Part shown: one piece after another, positions 6,377-14,006 of the stretch
Position numbering within the stretch: the first letter of the stretch is position 1
How the letters are laid out: each line of letters begins with the position of its first letter
Origin: a virus
Direction: 5' to 3' (one strand)
Virus record (IMG/VR): IMGVR_UViG_3300005529_000051
Span: 1 to 48,870 of that record
DNA length: 48,870 nucleotides
The notes under the pieces: generated by a model
Seen by the model: only the letters and a program-made list of their open reading frames with translations
The model's database searches: none
Told to the model about the DNA's origin: nothing
Translations under genes and position numbers: made by a program

Positions 6377-6639
6377 CAGCCCTTGCTCCCGCCGGGCTTG
6401 ATCGCCAGCAATGCCGCGCCGAACAAGCCCTGGATCAGGCCTTGGGTGAACTTGGCGTCGCTTTGGTGCACCGCCAGTTGGACCGAGTAGACGACATAAG
6501 CGTACGGAGCGAGCGTCACCGCGAAGTCGCGGAGGGCGGTCACGGCGTCCGCGAAGCTAATTTTTGGCGCGACTGCGACAGGCTGCGCAGCCAGGGCCGC
6601 TCCGGAGCCTGCTGCGCCGACGGGGGATTCGTCATTCAT
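6376..6639 (-). CDS. Small membrane-capable protein next to the endolysin (holin candidate)
   Basis: This 87-residue protein has a polar alanine-rich start and then two hydrophobic stretches (about residues 36-55, LRDFAVTLAPYAYVVYSVQLAV, and 66-81, LIQGLFGAALLAI) separated by a polar turn. It ends in a basic GSKG. Two short spans with a charged C-terminus, and direct coupling to the endolysin gene, are what a small class II-type holin would show. The hydrophobicity is modest and I recognise no named family, so holin is a context-based suggestion. Confidence 0.55.
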   Translation of the reverse strand: MNDESPVGAAGSGAALAAQPVAVAPKISFADAVTALRDFAVTLAPYAYVVYSVQLAVHQSDAKFTQGLIQGLFGAALLAIKPGGSKG

Positions 6640-6649
6640 GGGGGATCTC

Positions 6650-8941
6650 TCAGCTCGCGCGGCGGCCGCGCATGAAAAGGATGAAGCGCCGCACCTGTTG
6701 GGTGACCATCGCCAGGACCTGGTCCGCGGCCGCGCCGGCTTCCTCGAGGTCGGATAGGTAGATCGCCGTCGAACTTATGACCTCGGCGACCGCCCCAACT
6801 TCGGTCAGCGCGGCCAGGAGCGAGGCCGATGCGCTCACGACGTCCCCGGCGCCGGCCGACTCCGCAACCTGGGCCTCGATCGCCATGGCTGCGGAGATCA
6901 CGTCCGCTGCGGACGCGCCCTCCTGGAGTTGCAGGTTGAGACTGAGGGCCACGGCGACGGCGTCTGTGGCCGCCGCGCTTTCGCTCACGGGGCCAAGCAG
7001 CACCGCGATGCCAGTCACGGTCTCGGTCGCGGTCCCGGCCTCCGATATGACATCGGCGGAGCTGACTGCCCCGGCGACGGTGTCCGACGCTGCGGCGGCC
7101 TCGCTTATGTCGAGCGCGATAATCGAGCCAGTACTGGAAATCTGCTCGGAGGCCGCGCCGGTCTCGCCGACCGCCGAGGGCAACGTCGCCGTGGTGTCGG
7201 TCGCGTCGGTCGCCGAAAGCGTCTCGGCGAGCGCCCCTGCCAGCTGGGCGAGGCTCGCGACGATATCGGCGGCCGAGGCGCCTTCGCTGACCGCGACGAA
7301 CAGCGCCAGGCCGCCAGTCACCACGTCCGCCGCCGCGCCTGCTTCGGAGATCGAAGACGGCAGGATCGCCGTGCTCGAGACGATCTCCACAGCCCCGCCA
7401 GCTTCACTCTGCTGGTCGAGGGTGCTGGCCTGGGAGGCGGTTGCGTCCGTCGCCGATGCAACCTCGCTCACCGCGGCGCTAATCTGCAAGGATGCATCGG
7501 TCGCATCCGTCGCCGCCCCGCTCTCGGCGACGGCGTCCGCGGTGCTGACGTTCGTATCGGTCGCGTCGACGGCCGACCCGCTTTCGCTGAGGTCAACGTC
7601 GATCAGAAGGCCGCCCGTGACGGCGTCGGCGACCGAAGCAACCTCGGAGACGGCGGAGGGATAGACGGCGGTGCTCGCCGGCGTGTCGGCCGCCGCGCCA
7701 ACCTCAGCGACGGCGTCGGCGGTGCTGACCAGGGAGGCCGGCGCATCGACCGCAGAGGCGGCCTCGGCCATGCTATCGGCTGTGATGACCAGGCTGTCGG
7801 TCGAGTCGTGGGCGGCGCCGGATTCGGCGACGGTAAGAGGGACGGTAAGGGTCTCGCTGAGGGCGTCGGACGCACCGCCGCTTTCGCTCATGGCGCTGGG
7901 CAACGTCGCGGTCGAGGCAGGCGCATCCGAGGCCGCTCCAGCCTCGGCCATGGTGTCGGCCGTATCGACCAGGGAAGACGGCGTGTCGGCCGCTGCTCCG
8001 GCCTCCGAGACGGAGCCTACGGCAGTGAGGATCGCAGCGACCAAATCTGCCACCGACCCCGATTCCGCGATCGCATTCTTCGAATTGACCAGGGCGTCCA
8101 GGGCGTCGGCCGCCGAGCCGCTTTCGCTGATCGAAACATTGTAGGTCGTCCCGGTGGCTGCCGGGCGCAGCGCGATGGTGACGCCGCGCGTGACGGCTGC
8201 CGAGCCGAGCGTGCTGGTTATCGAACCCGTCGCGCCCGCGGTCGCCTGGTTCTTGTCGATAATGGTGACGCTGCCGGTGCTGACAGCCTGGTTCTTCTCG
8301 GTTGTGTAGCCGCTCGCCGGCGTGAAGGTCGCCGTGCCAATGCGGAAGATGGTGGCGACGATCTGCGCCCCGTTGGTCACCGTCGTAATCGACGGGGCGG
8401 TCGCGTTGGTCGATGAGGTGTTGGTCTGGGTGGTTGCGGTGGCGTCTTGCTGGGTGGTCGCGTCGCAGCCGGAATAGGCCACCGCCGCGTAGGCCCATCG
8501 CACCGTCGTGAAGGCCGCCGAGGACTTCAGCGCGACAGTCTGGGTGCTCCCTTCGGTGCCGTCGCATTTGCGGATCAGGCAAATGCTGCGCGTGTTGGTC
8601 GTGAAGACGTTGCTATCGACCAGGGTCCAGCCGGTCGGCGTGGTCACGGTTGGCGCACCGCAGCACGACTGGCTGCCGGTGATGGAGATAATCCAAACGT
8701 CTCCGGAAACCACGCCGGTCGGCTTGGTCACCGACACGTTGACGGTCGTGCCGGACGTGGTGACGCAGCTGCTTCCGTTGCTCCCCGTGGGGGTGCCTCG
8801 GATGCTGATTCCGGACGTGAGTGGAGAGCGTTCGCGATAGGGCCGAGGAAACCGGATGACCGGCGCGGGCGCACGATCATCATTGGCCGGTCGATCCCAC
8901 CAGGCCGGTTTGTGGATCGGCTTCAGGAGCGGGAGAGCCAT
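6650..8941 (-). CDS. Large repetitive virion protein (tail fibre/appendage candidate)
   Basis: The product is 763 residues. Residues ~1-45 are a basic, proline-rich start. Residues ~45-270 form a Thr/Ser/Gly-rich beta domain with scattered cysteines (GSQSCCGAP, YSGCD). Residues 273-753 consist of 24 tandem units of about 20 residues starting E-S/A-G-x-A-x-D, and a basic end (VRRFILFMRGRRAS) closes the protein. Length and composition suggest an elongated fibre, perhaps a beta-solenoid. It lies between the tail-fibre cluster and the lysis genes. The ATG at 8941 is followed closely after the upstream stop, with GGGGTGA as ribosome site. Fibre function is inferred from position and repetition. 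Confidence 0.75.
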   Translation of the reverse strand: MALPLLKPIHKPAWWDRPANDDRAPAPVIRFPRPYRERSPLTSGISIRGTPTGSNGSSCVTTSGTTVNVSVTKPTGVVSGDVWIISITGSQSCCGAPTVTTPTGWTLVDSNVFTTNTRSICLIRKCDGTEGSTQTVALKSSAAFTTVRWAYAAVAYSGCDATTQQDATATTQTNTSSTNATAPSITTVTNGAQIVATIFRIGTATFTPASGYTTEKNQAVSTGSVTIIDKNQATAGATGSITSTLGSAAVTRGVTIALRPAATGTTYNVSISESGSAADALDALVNSKNAIAESGSVADLVAAILTAVGSVSEAGAAADTPSSLVDTADTMAEAGAASDAPASTATLPSAMSESGGASDALSETLTVPLTVAESGAAHDSTDSLVITADSMAEAASAVDAPASLVSTADAVAEVGAAADTPASTAVYPSAVSEVASVADAVTGGLLIDVDLSESGSAVDATDTNVSTADAVAESGAATDATDASLQISAAVSEVASATDATASQASTLDQQSEAGGAVEIVSSTAILPSSISEAGAAADVVTGGLALFVAVSEGASAADIVASLAQLAGALAETLSATDATDTTATLPSAVGETGAASEQISSTGSIIALDISEAAAASDTVAGAVSSADVISEAGTATETVTGIAVLLGPVSESAAATDAVAVALSLNLQLQEGASAADVISAAMAIEAQVAESAGAGDVVSASASLLAALTEVGAVAEVISSTAIYLSDLEEAGAAADQVLAMVTQQVRRFILFMRGRRAS
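6683..8125 (-). repeat. 24 tandem 60-bp (20-residue) coding repeats
   Basis: The protein repeats begin at Glu273 (codon 8125-8123), and almost every unit is exactly 20 residues; one is 21. The consensus is E-[SAVG]-[GA]-[SA]-A-[AT]-D followed by a variable part with hydrophobic residues and a final A/S. The DNA copies have diverged, so the repeat is old and held by protein structure and not by recent duplication. The opposite strand is also open over much of this stretch as a side effect of the composition. Confidence 0.85.
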
Positions 8942-8942
8942 G

Positions 8943-9299
8943 TCAGGTCACCCCGTTCGGATCGACCTCCGGGTCGAATACATGGATCGCCAGCGCGCCG
9001 GCCGTCACCGCGGTGAACGAATGCTCGACCCCCGCCTCGAAGCGCAGGTAATCTGGCGCGGTCACAGTGCAGTCGCCCCGCTCGGCCTCGCCGGTCACCT
9101 TCAGGGTGCCCTTGATCAGGATGGTGTCATGGCACTTCTTGGGCTCGTGGGCGTGGCGCTGGATGCGCGAGCCGACGTTCGGGAAATGCCAGACCAGAAA
9201 GTGCCGGCCCCAGCGATCGAGGACGGGGTAGCTGACCGCTTCCTTGGTTTCCCATTCACCTGGAACGTCCGCGGTCGCGCCACCCCACCCGTCCAACAT
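8943..9299 (-). CDS. Cupin-like small beta-barrel protein
   Basis: The 118-residue protein reads as a single cupin barrel: HFPNVGSRIQRHAHEPKKCHDTILIKGTLKV, then YLRFEAGVEHSFTAVTAGALAIHVF, with His residues at the positions that usually bind a metal in cupin motifs 1 and 2. It may be a capping or accessory virion protein or an enzyme. Cupin folds occur in phage genomes beside fibre genes without a firm role. Start at 9299 overlaps the stop of the next gene upstream (TGATG). Confidence 0.65.
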   Translation of the reverse strand: MLDGWGGATADVPGEWETKEAVSYPVLDRWGRHFLVWHFPNVGSRIQRHAHEPKKCHDTILIKGTLKVTGEAERGDCTVTAPDYLRFEAGVEHSFTAVTAGALAIHVFDPEVDPNGVT

Positions 9300-9886
9300 C
9301 AGATGCTCATCGAGTAGGAGACGTTGACCGTGTCGCCGCTGAGCACCGAGCGATCGCCGCCGGTGAACAGACCAGCGGAGATCAGCGTGCCGGACGTGTT
9401 CCCGATGGTGGAGCTCACGCTCGCGCCGCCGGCGAGGAAGGCGCCCTTGAGCGTACCGGTGCCGGTGATCGAGAAGCTGGGATTGGACGAGAGCGCCTTC
9501 GATCCGCCGGACGCCGACGACCAGGAGCAGGACGCCCGGTTGCCGGAGAAGGTCGGCGCGTTACTCGAGCCCGCTTCTAGCCAGCCGGAGTGCGACGACA
9601 TGGTGTCGGCCGCGCTGATCGCCGAATAGGACGCCGAGCTAATCAAGCCCAAGTATTCGGCGGCCGTGTAGGACGACCCGGCGAGCGATTGGTCGAGGAT
9701 CAGGTTCTTGCCGACCGTGACGACCGTGTTTTCGATCGTGTCGGTCCACTTGAGTTTGCCGTCCTTGTCATAGCATTCGAAGACGTAGCGGCCGTGGATT
9801 TGGACTTGCTCGCAGACCGCCGCGCCCAGGAGCGCGGCGGCGGAGACGGTGGCGAGCGCAAGGCCCTTTTCGGTCAACCTTTTCAT
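9299..9886 (-). CDS. Phage virion-associated protein with secretion-like N-terminus
   Basis: The 195-residue product starts with a signal-like stretch (MKRLTEKGLALATVSAAALLGAAV). It continues with a region (RYVFECYDKDGKLKWTDTIENTVVTVGKNLILDQSLAGSS is its core, followed by AAEYLGLIS) also seen in many unnamed phage proteins near fibre genes, where it is usually annotated as a tail or hypothetical protein. The rest is Ser/Gly/Thr-rich beta structure. Being between fibre genes and a cupin, it is probably part of the tail tip or a fibre chaperone. Export is uncertain. Confidence 0.65.
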   Translation of the reverse strand: MKRLTEKGLALATVSAAALLGAAVCEQVQIHGRYVFECYDKDGKLKWTDTIENTVVTVGKNLILDQSLAGSSYTAAEYLGLISSASYSAISAADTMSSHSGWLEAGSSNAPTFSGNRASCSWSSASGGSKALSSNPSFSITGTGTLKGAFLAGGASVSSTIGNTSGTLISAGLFTGGDRSVLSGDTVNVSYSMSI

Positions 9887-9892
9887 GGACGA

Positions 9893-10294
9893 TTACTCCT
9901 GGTGGGCCGCGAGCGCTTCGCGGGCGTCGATGACCGCCTGCGCGGCGATGTCGATCTGACGGGTGAGCTCGGGATGGGCCGCGACGTGCGCGTCGTGCGC
10001 GGTCTTGGCCTCGGCGTGCGCCTGCGCCGCCGCCTCCAACGCGTCGGCTTCGTGCGGGCGTTGAAGCGCGGTCGCGTGGTCGAAGCGCGCGTTGTGATAG
10101 GCGATCACCGGGCCCTCCAGCTTCTCCAGCGCCGCCTTGGCGTCCTCATGCTCCTGATGGAGCTGCTCCGGCGTCTTCGGCGGCCCAGCCGCGGCTTTAG
10201 CCTCCGCCTCGGCCAGAGCCTTCTCGGCCGCAGCGTGCTGAGCCCGCAATTCGTCGAGCGTCGGCGCAGGCGCCGCGCTTTGTGCGTCGTCCAT
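9893..10294 (-). CDS. Alanine-rich coiled-coil phage protein, 133 aa
   Basis: Nearly the whole 133-residue sequence is alpha-helical with Ala/Glu/Lys heptads (TLDELRAQHAAAEKALAEAE, then EDAKAALEKLEG, then IDIAAQAVIDAREALAAHQE) and no hydrophobic core domain. It could be a fibre-assembly factor or a spacer protein. It is flanked by virion genes in the same orientation. I do not recognise a family. Confidence 0.6.
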   Translation of the reverse strand: MDDAQSAAPAPTLDELRAQHAAAEKALAEAEAKAAAGPPKTPEQLHQEHEDAKAALEKLEGPVIAYHNARFDHATALQRPHEADALEAAAQAHAEAKTAHDAHVAAHPELTRQIDIAAQAVIDAREALAAHQE

Positions 10295-10310
10295 GGAATG
10301 TCCTCTGAGG

Positions 10311-10778
10311 TTAGGCCGCGAAGGTGATCGCGAACTGGGTGAAGGCCCCGTCGAGCGGGTTAGGGATCCCGAAACCGGGAACGTCGCCGGCTGCGAATGG
10401 CGCGGCGAGATCGTTGAAGCTCAGAGCCCCGTCGTACTGACCGACCTCCCAAGTCGCCGTGCCGAAGGGTTGGCCATTGTCGAGCAGCTGGATCGTCACC
10501 GCCTGAGTGATCGGCGGAGTGCTGGTGAAGGCTCTGCTTTTTTCCGTGGTCGCCGGCATTGCGCTGGCCAGCTTGAATTTCATGGACACCGTCGCGCCAG
10601 GCGTGAGGCTCTCGAGGCCGAGCACCATGTCGATCTCGGCGGCCTGTCCTGGCGCGCCTTGAGGGCCTTCGTCGCCGAAGACGACGTCGATCGCGCCGCC
10701 CTCCATGAGGACCTCGAGACCGCCGGGCAGCGCATAGACGTTGATCGCCTCGTCGCGGATATAGACGTCGACGCTCAC
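10311..10778 (-). CDS. Hypothetical tail-region protein, 155 aa
   Basis: The N-terminal 35 residues (VDVYIRDEAINVYALPGGLEVLMEGGAI) are followed by a short collagen-like element (GDEGPQGAPGQA) and a beta-rich domain with a conserved-looking FGTATWEVGQYDGAL section. A collagen-like connector and a small beta domain fit a fibre or adhesin accessory. Its start overlaps the stop of the gene at 10775-11161. Family unknown to me. Confidence 0.6.
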   Translation of the reverse strand: MSVDVYIRDEAINVYALPGGLEVLMEGGAIDVVFGDEGPQGAPGQAAEIDMVLGLESLTPGATVSMKFKLASAMPATTEKSRAFTSTPPITQAVTIQLLDNGQPFGTATWEVGQYDGALSFNDLAAPFAAGDVPGFGIPNPLDGAFTQFAITFAA

Positions 10779-11161
10779 GCGAACACCTTGGCGCGGCTCG
10801 AGGCGGGATCTGACCGCAAGACGTAGCGGTCGACGTCCTTGGCGGGATCGATGATCCGCAGGCTGAAATCACAGTCGGTCGGGGTGTCGGCCTGGGCCCA
10901 GGTCGCCCAGGCCTCGAGCACGGTGCGAGACGCATCCACGGTCAACACGCCGCCAGAGATGGTGATCTGACCCGCGCCGCTGGTCAGGGTCAGGGGCGAC
11001 GCGCCGGCGACGTTGACAGGCGTAAGCGTGAGGCTCGCCGAGCAGCTGCTCAGGTCGTCGGCCGTCGGCGCATCCGGACTGCCGAGCCAGAAATTCCAGC
11101 TCTGGGACCAGCCCGAAGACGCGACGATCCGCAGCGGCTTGCGCAGGATGCCGATACCCAT
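10775..11161 (-). CDS. Hypothetical tail-region protein, 128 aa
   Basis: The product is a small, beta-rich protein: a short basic start, a Trp-containing stretch (GWSQSWNFWLGSP), a Thr/Ser-rich middle typical of a beta sandwich, and an end with KDVDRYVLRSDP. It is coupled by overlap to the next gene downstream. Copy 2 of the intergenic palindrome lies 20 bp upstream of the start. No family recognised; likely part of the fibre or depolymerase group because of its neighbours. Confidence 0.6.
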   Translation of the reverse strand: MGIGILRKPLRIVASSGWSQSWNFWLGSPDAPTADDLSSCSASLTLTPVNVAGASPLTLTSGAGQITISGGVLTVDASRTVLEAWATWAQADTPTDCDFSLRIIDPAKDVDRYVLRSDPASSRAKVFA

Positions 11162-11180
11162 GATCGCCTCGCCGGATGGG

Positions 11181-11195
11181 GCGCACGCCGTGCGC
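11181..11195. repeat. Intergenic 15-bp palindrome, copy 2
   Basis: GCGCACGCCGTGCGC, the exact complement of copy 1, lies in the 66-bp gap between the GH5 gene (stop 11228) and the gene starting at 11161. A GCGCA/UGCGC stem with a CGCCG loop is possible in the transcript. Confidence 0.85.
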
Positions 11196-11227
11196 GGCCA
11201 GATCGAGCCGCCGGCGGCCGCGCCGGA

Positions 11228-12499
11228 TCAGTATTGGAGCAGGTTGCGCTTGGGCCGGATGGCCCCCAGCAAGAGCGGATCGAACGCGCCAATATTGGCG
11301 TCGACGCCGAAGGTCAGCCCATAGTCGAGGGTGTCGAGGTGGTCCGGCGCGCAGCGGAATCCGTGGGCGAAGATGGCGCTCTTCATGTCCCGGTAGAAGT
11401 GGATCCGGTCGAGCCGCGTGCCGCCCTGGTAGCCGGGAACGTTGATGCCAGGAAAGCCGCCGTTGGTGCGGGTCATGCCGAATTCGCCGACGTAGATCGA
11501 CGCGGGCGGGATGTTGTGGGCGGCACACCAGGCGTCGACCGGATCGAACTGGGCGGAGAGCCACGCCTCGGTTTGCGGCGTCGAGAAATAGGCGTTCAGC
11601 TCGGTCGTTAGCTGCGAGATCATCGAGGTTTTTTGCGTCGGCGAGAGCGTCCCGTCGGCGTTGACCGCAGCGGTCATGGAGGCGATCGCAGCGCTCTGCT
11701 CGCTTGAAACCGGCGGATAGTGCAGGCCGGTGATGTATTTGTATTGATTGTAGATATAGCCCTGCAGGCTGGCGCAGGCCGGCAGGAACGGGTGAAAGGT
11801 CCAAAGGACGTTCTTGTCGTAGGCGCTGGGATCGATCGCCACCAGGGTCGAGATGGCCGACCACTGGGCGCCGGTGCACACCACGGTGTGGTTGGGCGCG
11901 ATCGTGCGCACGCCGGCGTAAAGCGCGGGCTGGATCACATCGGGCCAGTCGCCCGTGAACGACGTCGGATCCGGCGGCTCGTTGAACAGCTCGAAGGCCA
12001 CCATCGACGGGTCGCGGGTGACATAGCGCGAGACGAAGGCGTTCAGCATAGCCTGGAAATTGGTGAAGCCGCTCGAGCCCGTGCCGCCCAGCGGGCTCGG
12101 ATTGACCAGAGCCGACCCGGGTGTGTCGAGCACATAGCCGGTTAGGAAAGGATCCAACACCACGCCGATGCCCGCGGCGATGCAGCTATCGACGCAACTG
12201 TCGAACTGCTCGAACAGGGCGGTGTTGTAGACGGTGTCGCTGTTGCGGATCCCCTGCAGCCAGGGCCCCGGATTGAACTGGATGCGGAAGTGATCGAAGC
12301 CAGCGGCGAGCACCTGGTCGAACACCGCGGGGGTGACATGCGAGGACCAGGGACCGTTGGCGATTGGACCGAACACCACATCGGCGGTCTCATAGACCGC
12401 CGGACTGACTGCGGTATTCACAATCGGGCCGCCCCACGGCCAGAAAACGTTGACCCCAGCCTTGCCCTTGAAAGCAACCGTGTCGCGCGGCGCGGTCAT
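11228..12499 (-). CDS. Glycoside hydrolase family 5-like enzyme (putative tail depolymerase)
   Basis: The 423-residue protein has the features of a GH5 (beta/alpha)8 hydrolase: NVFWP near the N-terminus, FRIQFN on beta 2, the acid/base glutamate in ELFNEPP (Glu174), WTFHPF with a conserved His236, and the nucleophile glutamate in YVGEFG (Glu339). It contains no signal peptide. Family members cut beta-1,4-linked glucans, mannans and related polymers. Located in the fibre cluster directly after the glycine-rich fibre (ATGA overlap), it may be carried on the virion to cut a host exopolysaccharide. Substrate and virion location are inferred. Several cysteines (DSCVDSC) are unusual for a cytoplasmic protein. 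Confidence 0.85.
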   Translation of the reverse strand: MTAPRDTVAFKGKAGVNVFWPWGGPIVNTAVSPAVYETADVVFGPIANGPWSSHVTPAVFDQVLAAGFDHFRIQFNPGPWLQGIRNSDTVYNTALFEQFDSCVDSCIAAGIGVVLDPFLTGYVLDTPGSALVNPSPLGGTGSSGFTNFQAMLNAFVSRYVTRDPSMVAFELFNEPPDPTSFTGDWPDVIQPALYAGVRTIAPNHTVVCTGAQWSAISTLVAIDPSAYDKNVLWTFHPFLPACASLQGYIYNQYKYITGLHYPPVSSEQSAAIASMTAAVNADGTLSPTQKTSMISQLTTELNAYFSTPQTEAWLSAQFDPVDAWCAAHNIPPASIYVGEFGMTRTNGGFPGINVPGYQGGTRLDRIHFYRDMKSAIFAHGFRCAPDHLDTLDYGLTFGVDANIGAFDPLLLGAIRPKRNLLQY

Positions 12500-13953
12500 T
12501 GGAAGTAGGCCGTCACCGTGATCCGGCCCGACCCGCCGGCGCCGCCCGCGTTGCCAGCGCCGCCCAGCGCGCCGCCGGCGCCACCGGCTCCGACCGCCAG
12601 GGCGTAGGTCGCTGAAAGCGGACCCGGAATGAGGATCTCGAGCTCTTCGCCCTCGCCGCCGCCACCGCCGGAATCGCCGTCGGACCCCGCACCGCCGCCT
12701 CCGCCGCCGCAGCCCGAATTCGCCGGCGCGGCCTGACCGGCCGTACTCGCCATGGATTTGCCGCCGCGCGGGCCGCCGCCATCGCCGCCCTGGGTGTACG
12801 TGAAGCCGCTCGAGGACGCCGGCTGCGCGCCGTCCTGACCGGAGGTGCTGACCACGCCAGACGGGACCGACCCGGACGAACCGCCGGAGCCGTGGGTGGC
12901 ACCCGCGGCCGAGCCCGCCCCGTGGTGCGCCGTGAACGAACCAAAGGTGGAGTCCGCGCCATTGGCGCCGCCGGTCGCGGCCACACCCGAGCCGGCGCCG
13001 CCACCGCCGCCGGCCTTCATCTTCACCTTAAGATAGAGCGCGCCGGTCGGGACGGTGTAGGTCGCCGAGCCGCTGGTGTAATCGGTGACCTGGGGCGGGG
13101 CGAGGGAAGCCAGCGCCGAGACACCGTCGACCACGAGCAGCGAGGCGAATTGGAACTGCTGATTGCCGGCCGGCCCTGAGGCCGCATAGTTGTAATACAC
13201 GTGCGGCCGATACCAGGCCTTATAGCCGGTCATCGGGATGGTGTATTCGTAAGTCGAAACCTGCCAGCCAGCGCTCGTGTTTAGGTTGTCGTAAGCGACG
13301 GTGCTGGAGAGATAAACCGGCGTTCCATAGGCCTCGTCGAGGCCGACGAAGCTTGCGCCCACGTAGCTGTCGCCGCCGGCGGTATTGTTGCTCAGCGCCC
13401 GGGTCATCACCTGGATGGAGATGATCTTGCCCGGCACACCCTTGATCAGGCCGACCGCGCCGAAGCTGTTGGCGCCCGTAGGGCTGGCCTCGGTCTGGTA
13501 GACCTGGCCCATGCCGGACACCGTCACGAAGGTCCCGGGAAGGGTCTGCGCCAGGGCGCTGGTCGGGCTTTCGGTTTCGCCGGTCTGGTTGGTGAAAAAG
13601 GTCGAGCCGTTGATGAAGCTCGAGGGAAACGTCTGCGCCACGTCCAGGATGGCGGTTTGCAGCACGCTGGCGGCCGCCGTTTCCGACGCCGCAGCCGCCG
13701 TCGCGCTGTCGGCCGCAGCGGCCGCATCGGCCGAAGTCCCCTCGAGCGCAGACACCGAGCTCTCGAGGCTGTTGACCTCGGCGACCAGCGCTTCGGCGTA
13801 GACGCCAGCGACCAGCGTGCCGGCCGGCGCGCCGGCCGACAGGGCGGCGATATCGCTGACCTTGAAGTTCAAGGTTCCCGCGCCGTCCCAGCCGAACACG
13901 TACTGGGATCCATCGAACGGCGGGGTGAACACCGGATAGGCGTTGACGTCCAT
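12496..13953 (-). CDS. Tail fibre with glycine-rich C-terminal domain
   Basis: The 485-residue protein has three zones. Residues 1-50 form an attachment-like start (YVFGWDGAGTLNFKVSDIAAL). Residues 50-100 form a coiled coil rich in Ala/Ser (LVAEVNSLESSVSALEGTSADAAA). After a beta domain, residues ~300-485 consist mostly of Gly-rich runs (KAGGGGGAGSG, GCGGGGGGAGSDGDSGGGGG) ending in RITVTAYFQ. Gly-rich ends packed as polyglycine sandwiches are known for receptor-binding adhesins of T-even-like phages and for other fibres. It is likely a host-recognition protein, coupled to the GH5 gene downstream. Confidence 0.75.
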   Translation of the reverse strand: MDVNAYPVFTPPFDGSQYVFGWDGAGTLNFKVSDIAALSAGAPAGTLVAGVYAEALVAEVNSLESSVSALEGTSADAAAAADSATAAAASETAAASVLQTAILDVAQTFPSSFINGSTFFTNQTGETESPTSALAQTLPGTFVTVSGMGQVYQTEASPTGANSFGAVGLIKGVPGKIISIQVMTRALSNNTAGGDSYVGASFVGLDEAYGTPVYLSSTVAYDNLNTSAGWQVSTYEYTIPMTGYKAWYRPHVYYNYAASGPAGNQQFQFASLLVVDGVSALASLAPPQVTDYTSGSATYTVPTGALYLKVKMKAGGGGGAGSGVAATGGANGADSTFGSFTAHHGAGSAAGATHGSGGSSGSVPSGVVSTSGQDGAQPASSSGFTYTQGGDGGGPRGGKSMASTAGQAAPANSGCGGGGGGAGSDGDSGGGGGEGEELEILIPGPLSATYALAVGAGGAGGALGGAGNAGGAGGSGRITVTAYFQ

Positions 13954-14006
13954 CAGGTCATCCTCTGCGGGTAGTCACCTGGAAAGCCGAGACTCAGGCG
14001 CGCCGA

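Noticed and set aside
6777-8416. Long plus-strand frames across the 20-residue repeat region
   Set aside because: They arise from the repeated codon pattern of the minus-strand gene. They lack ribosome sites and would oppose the late operon.
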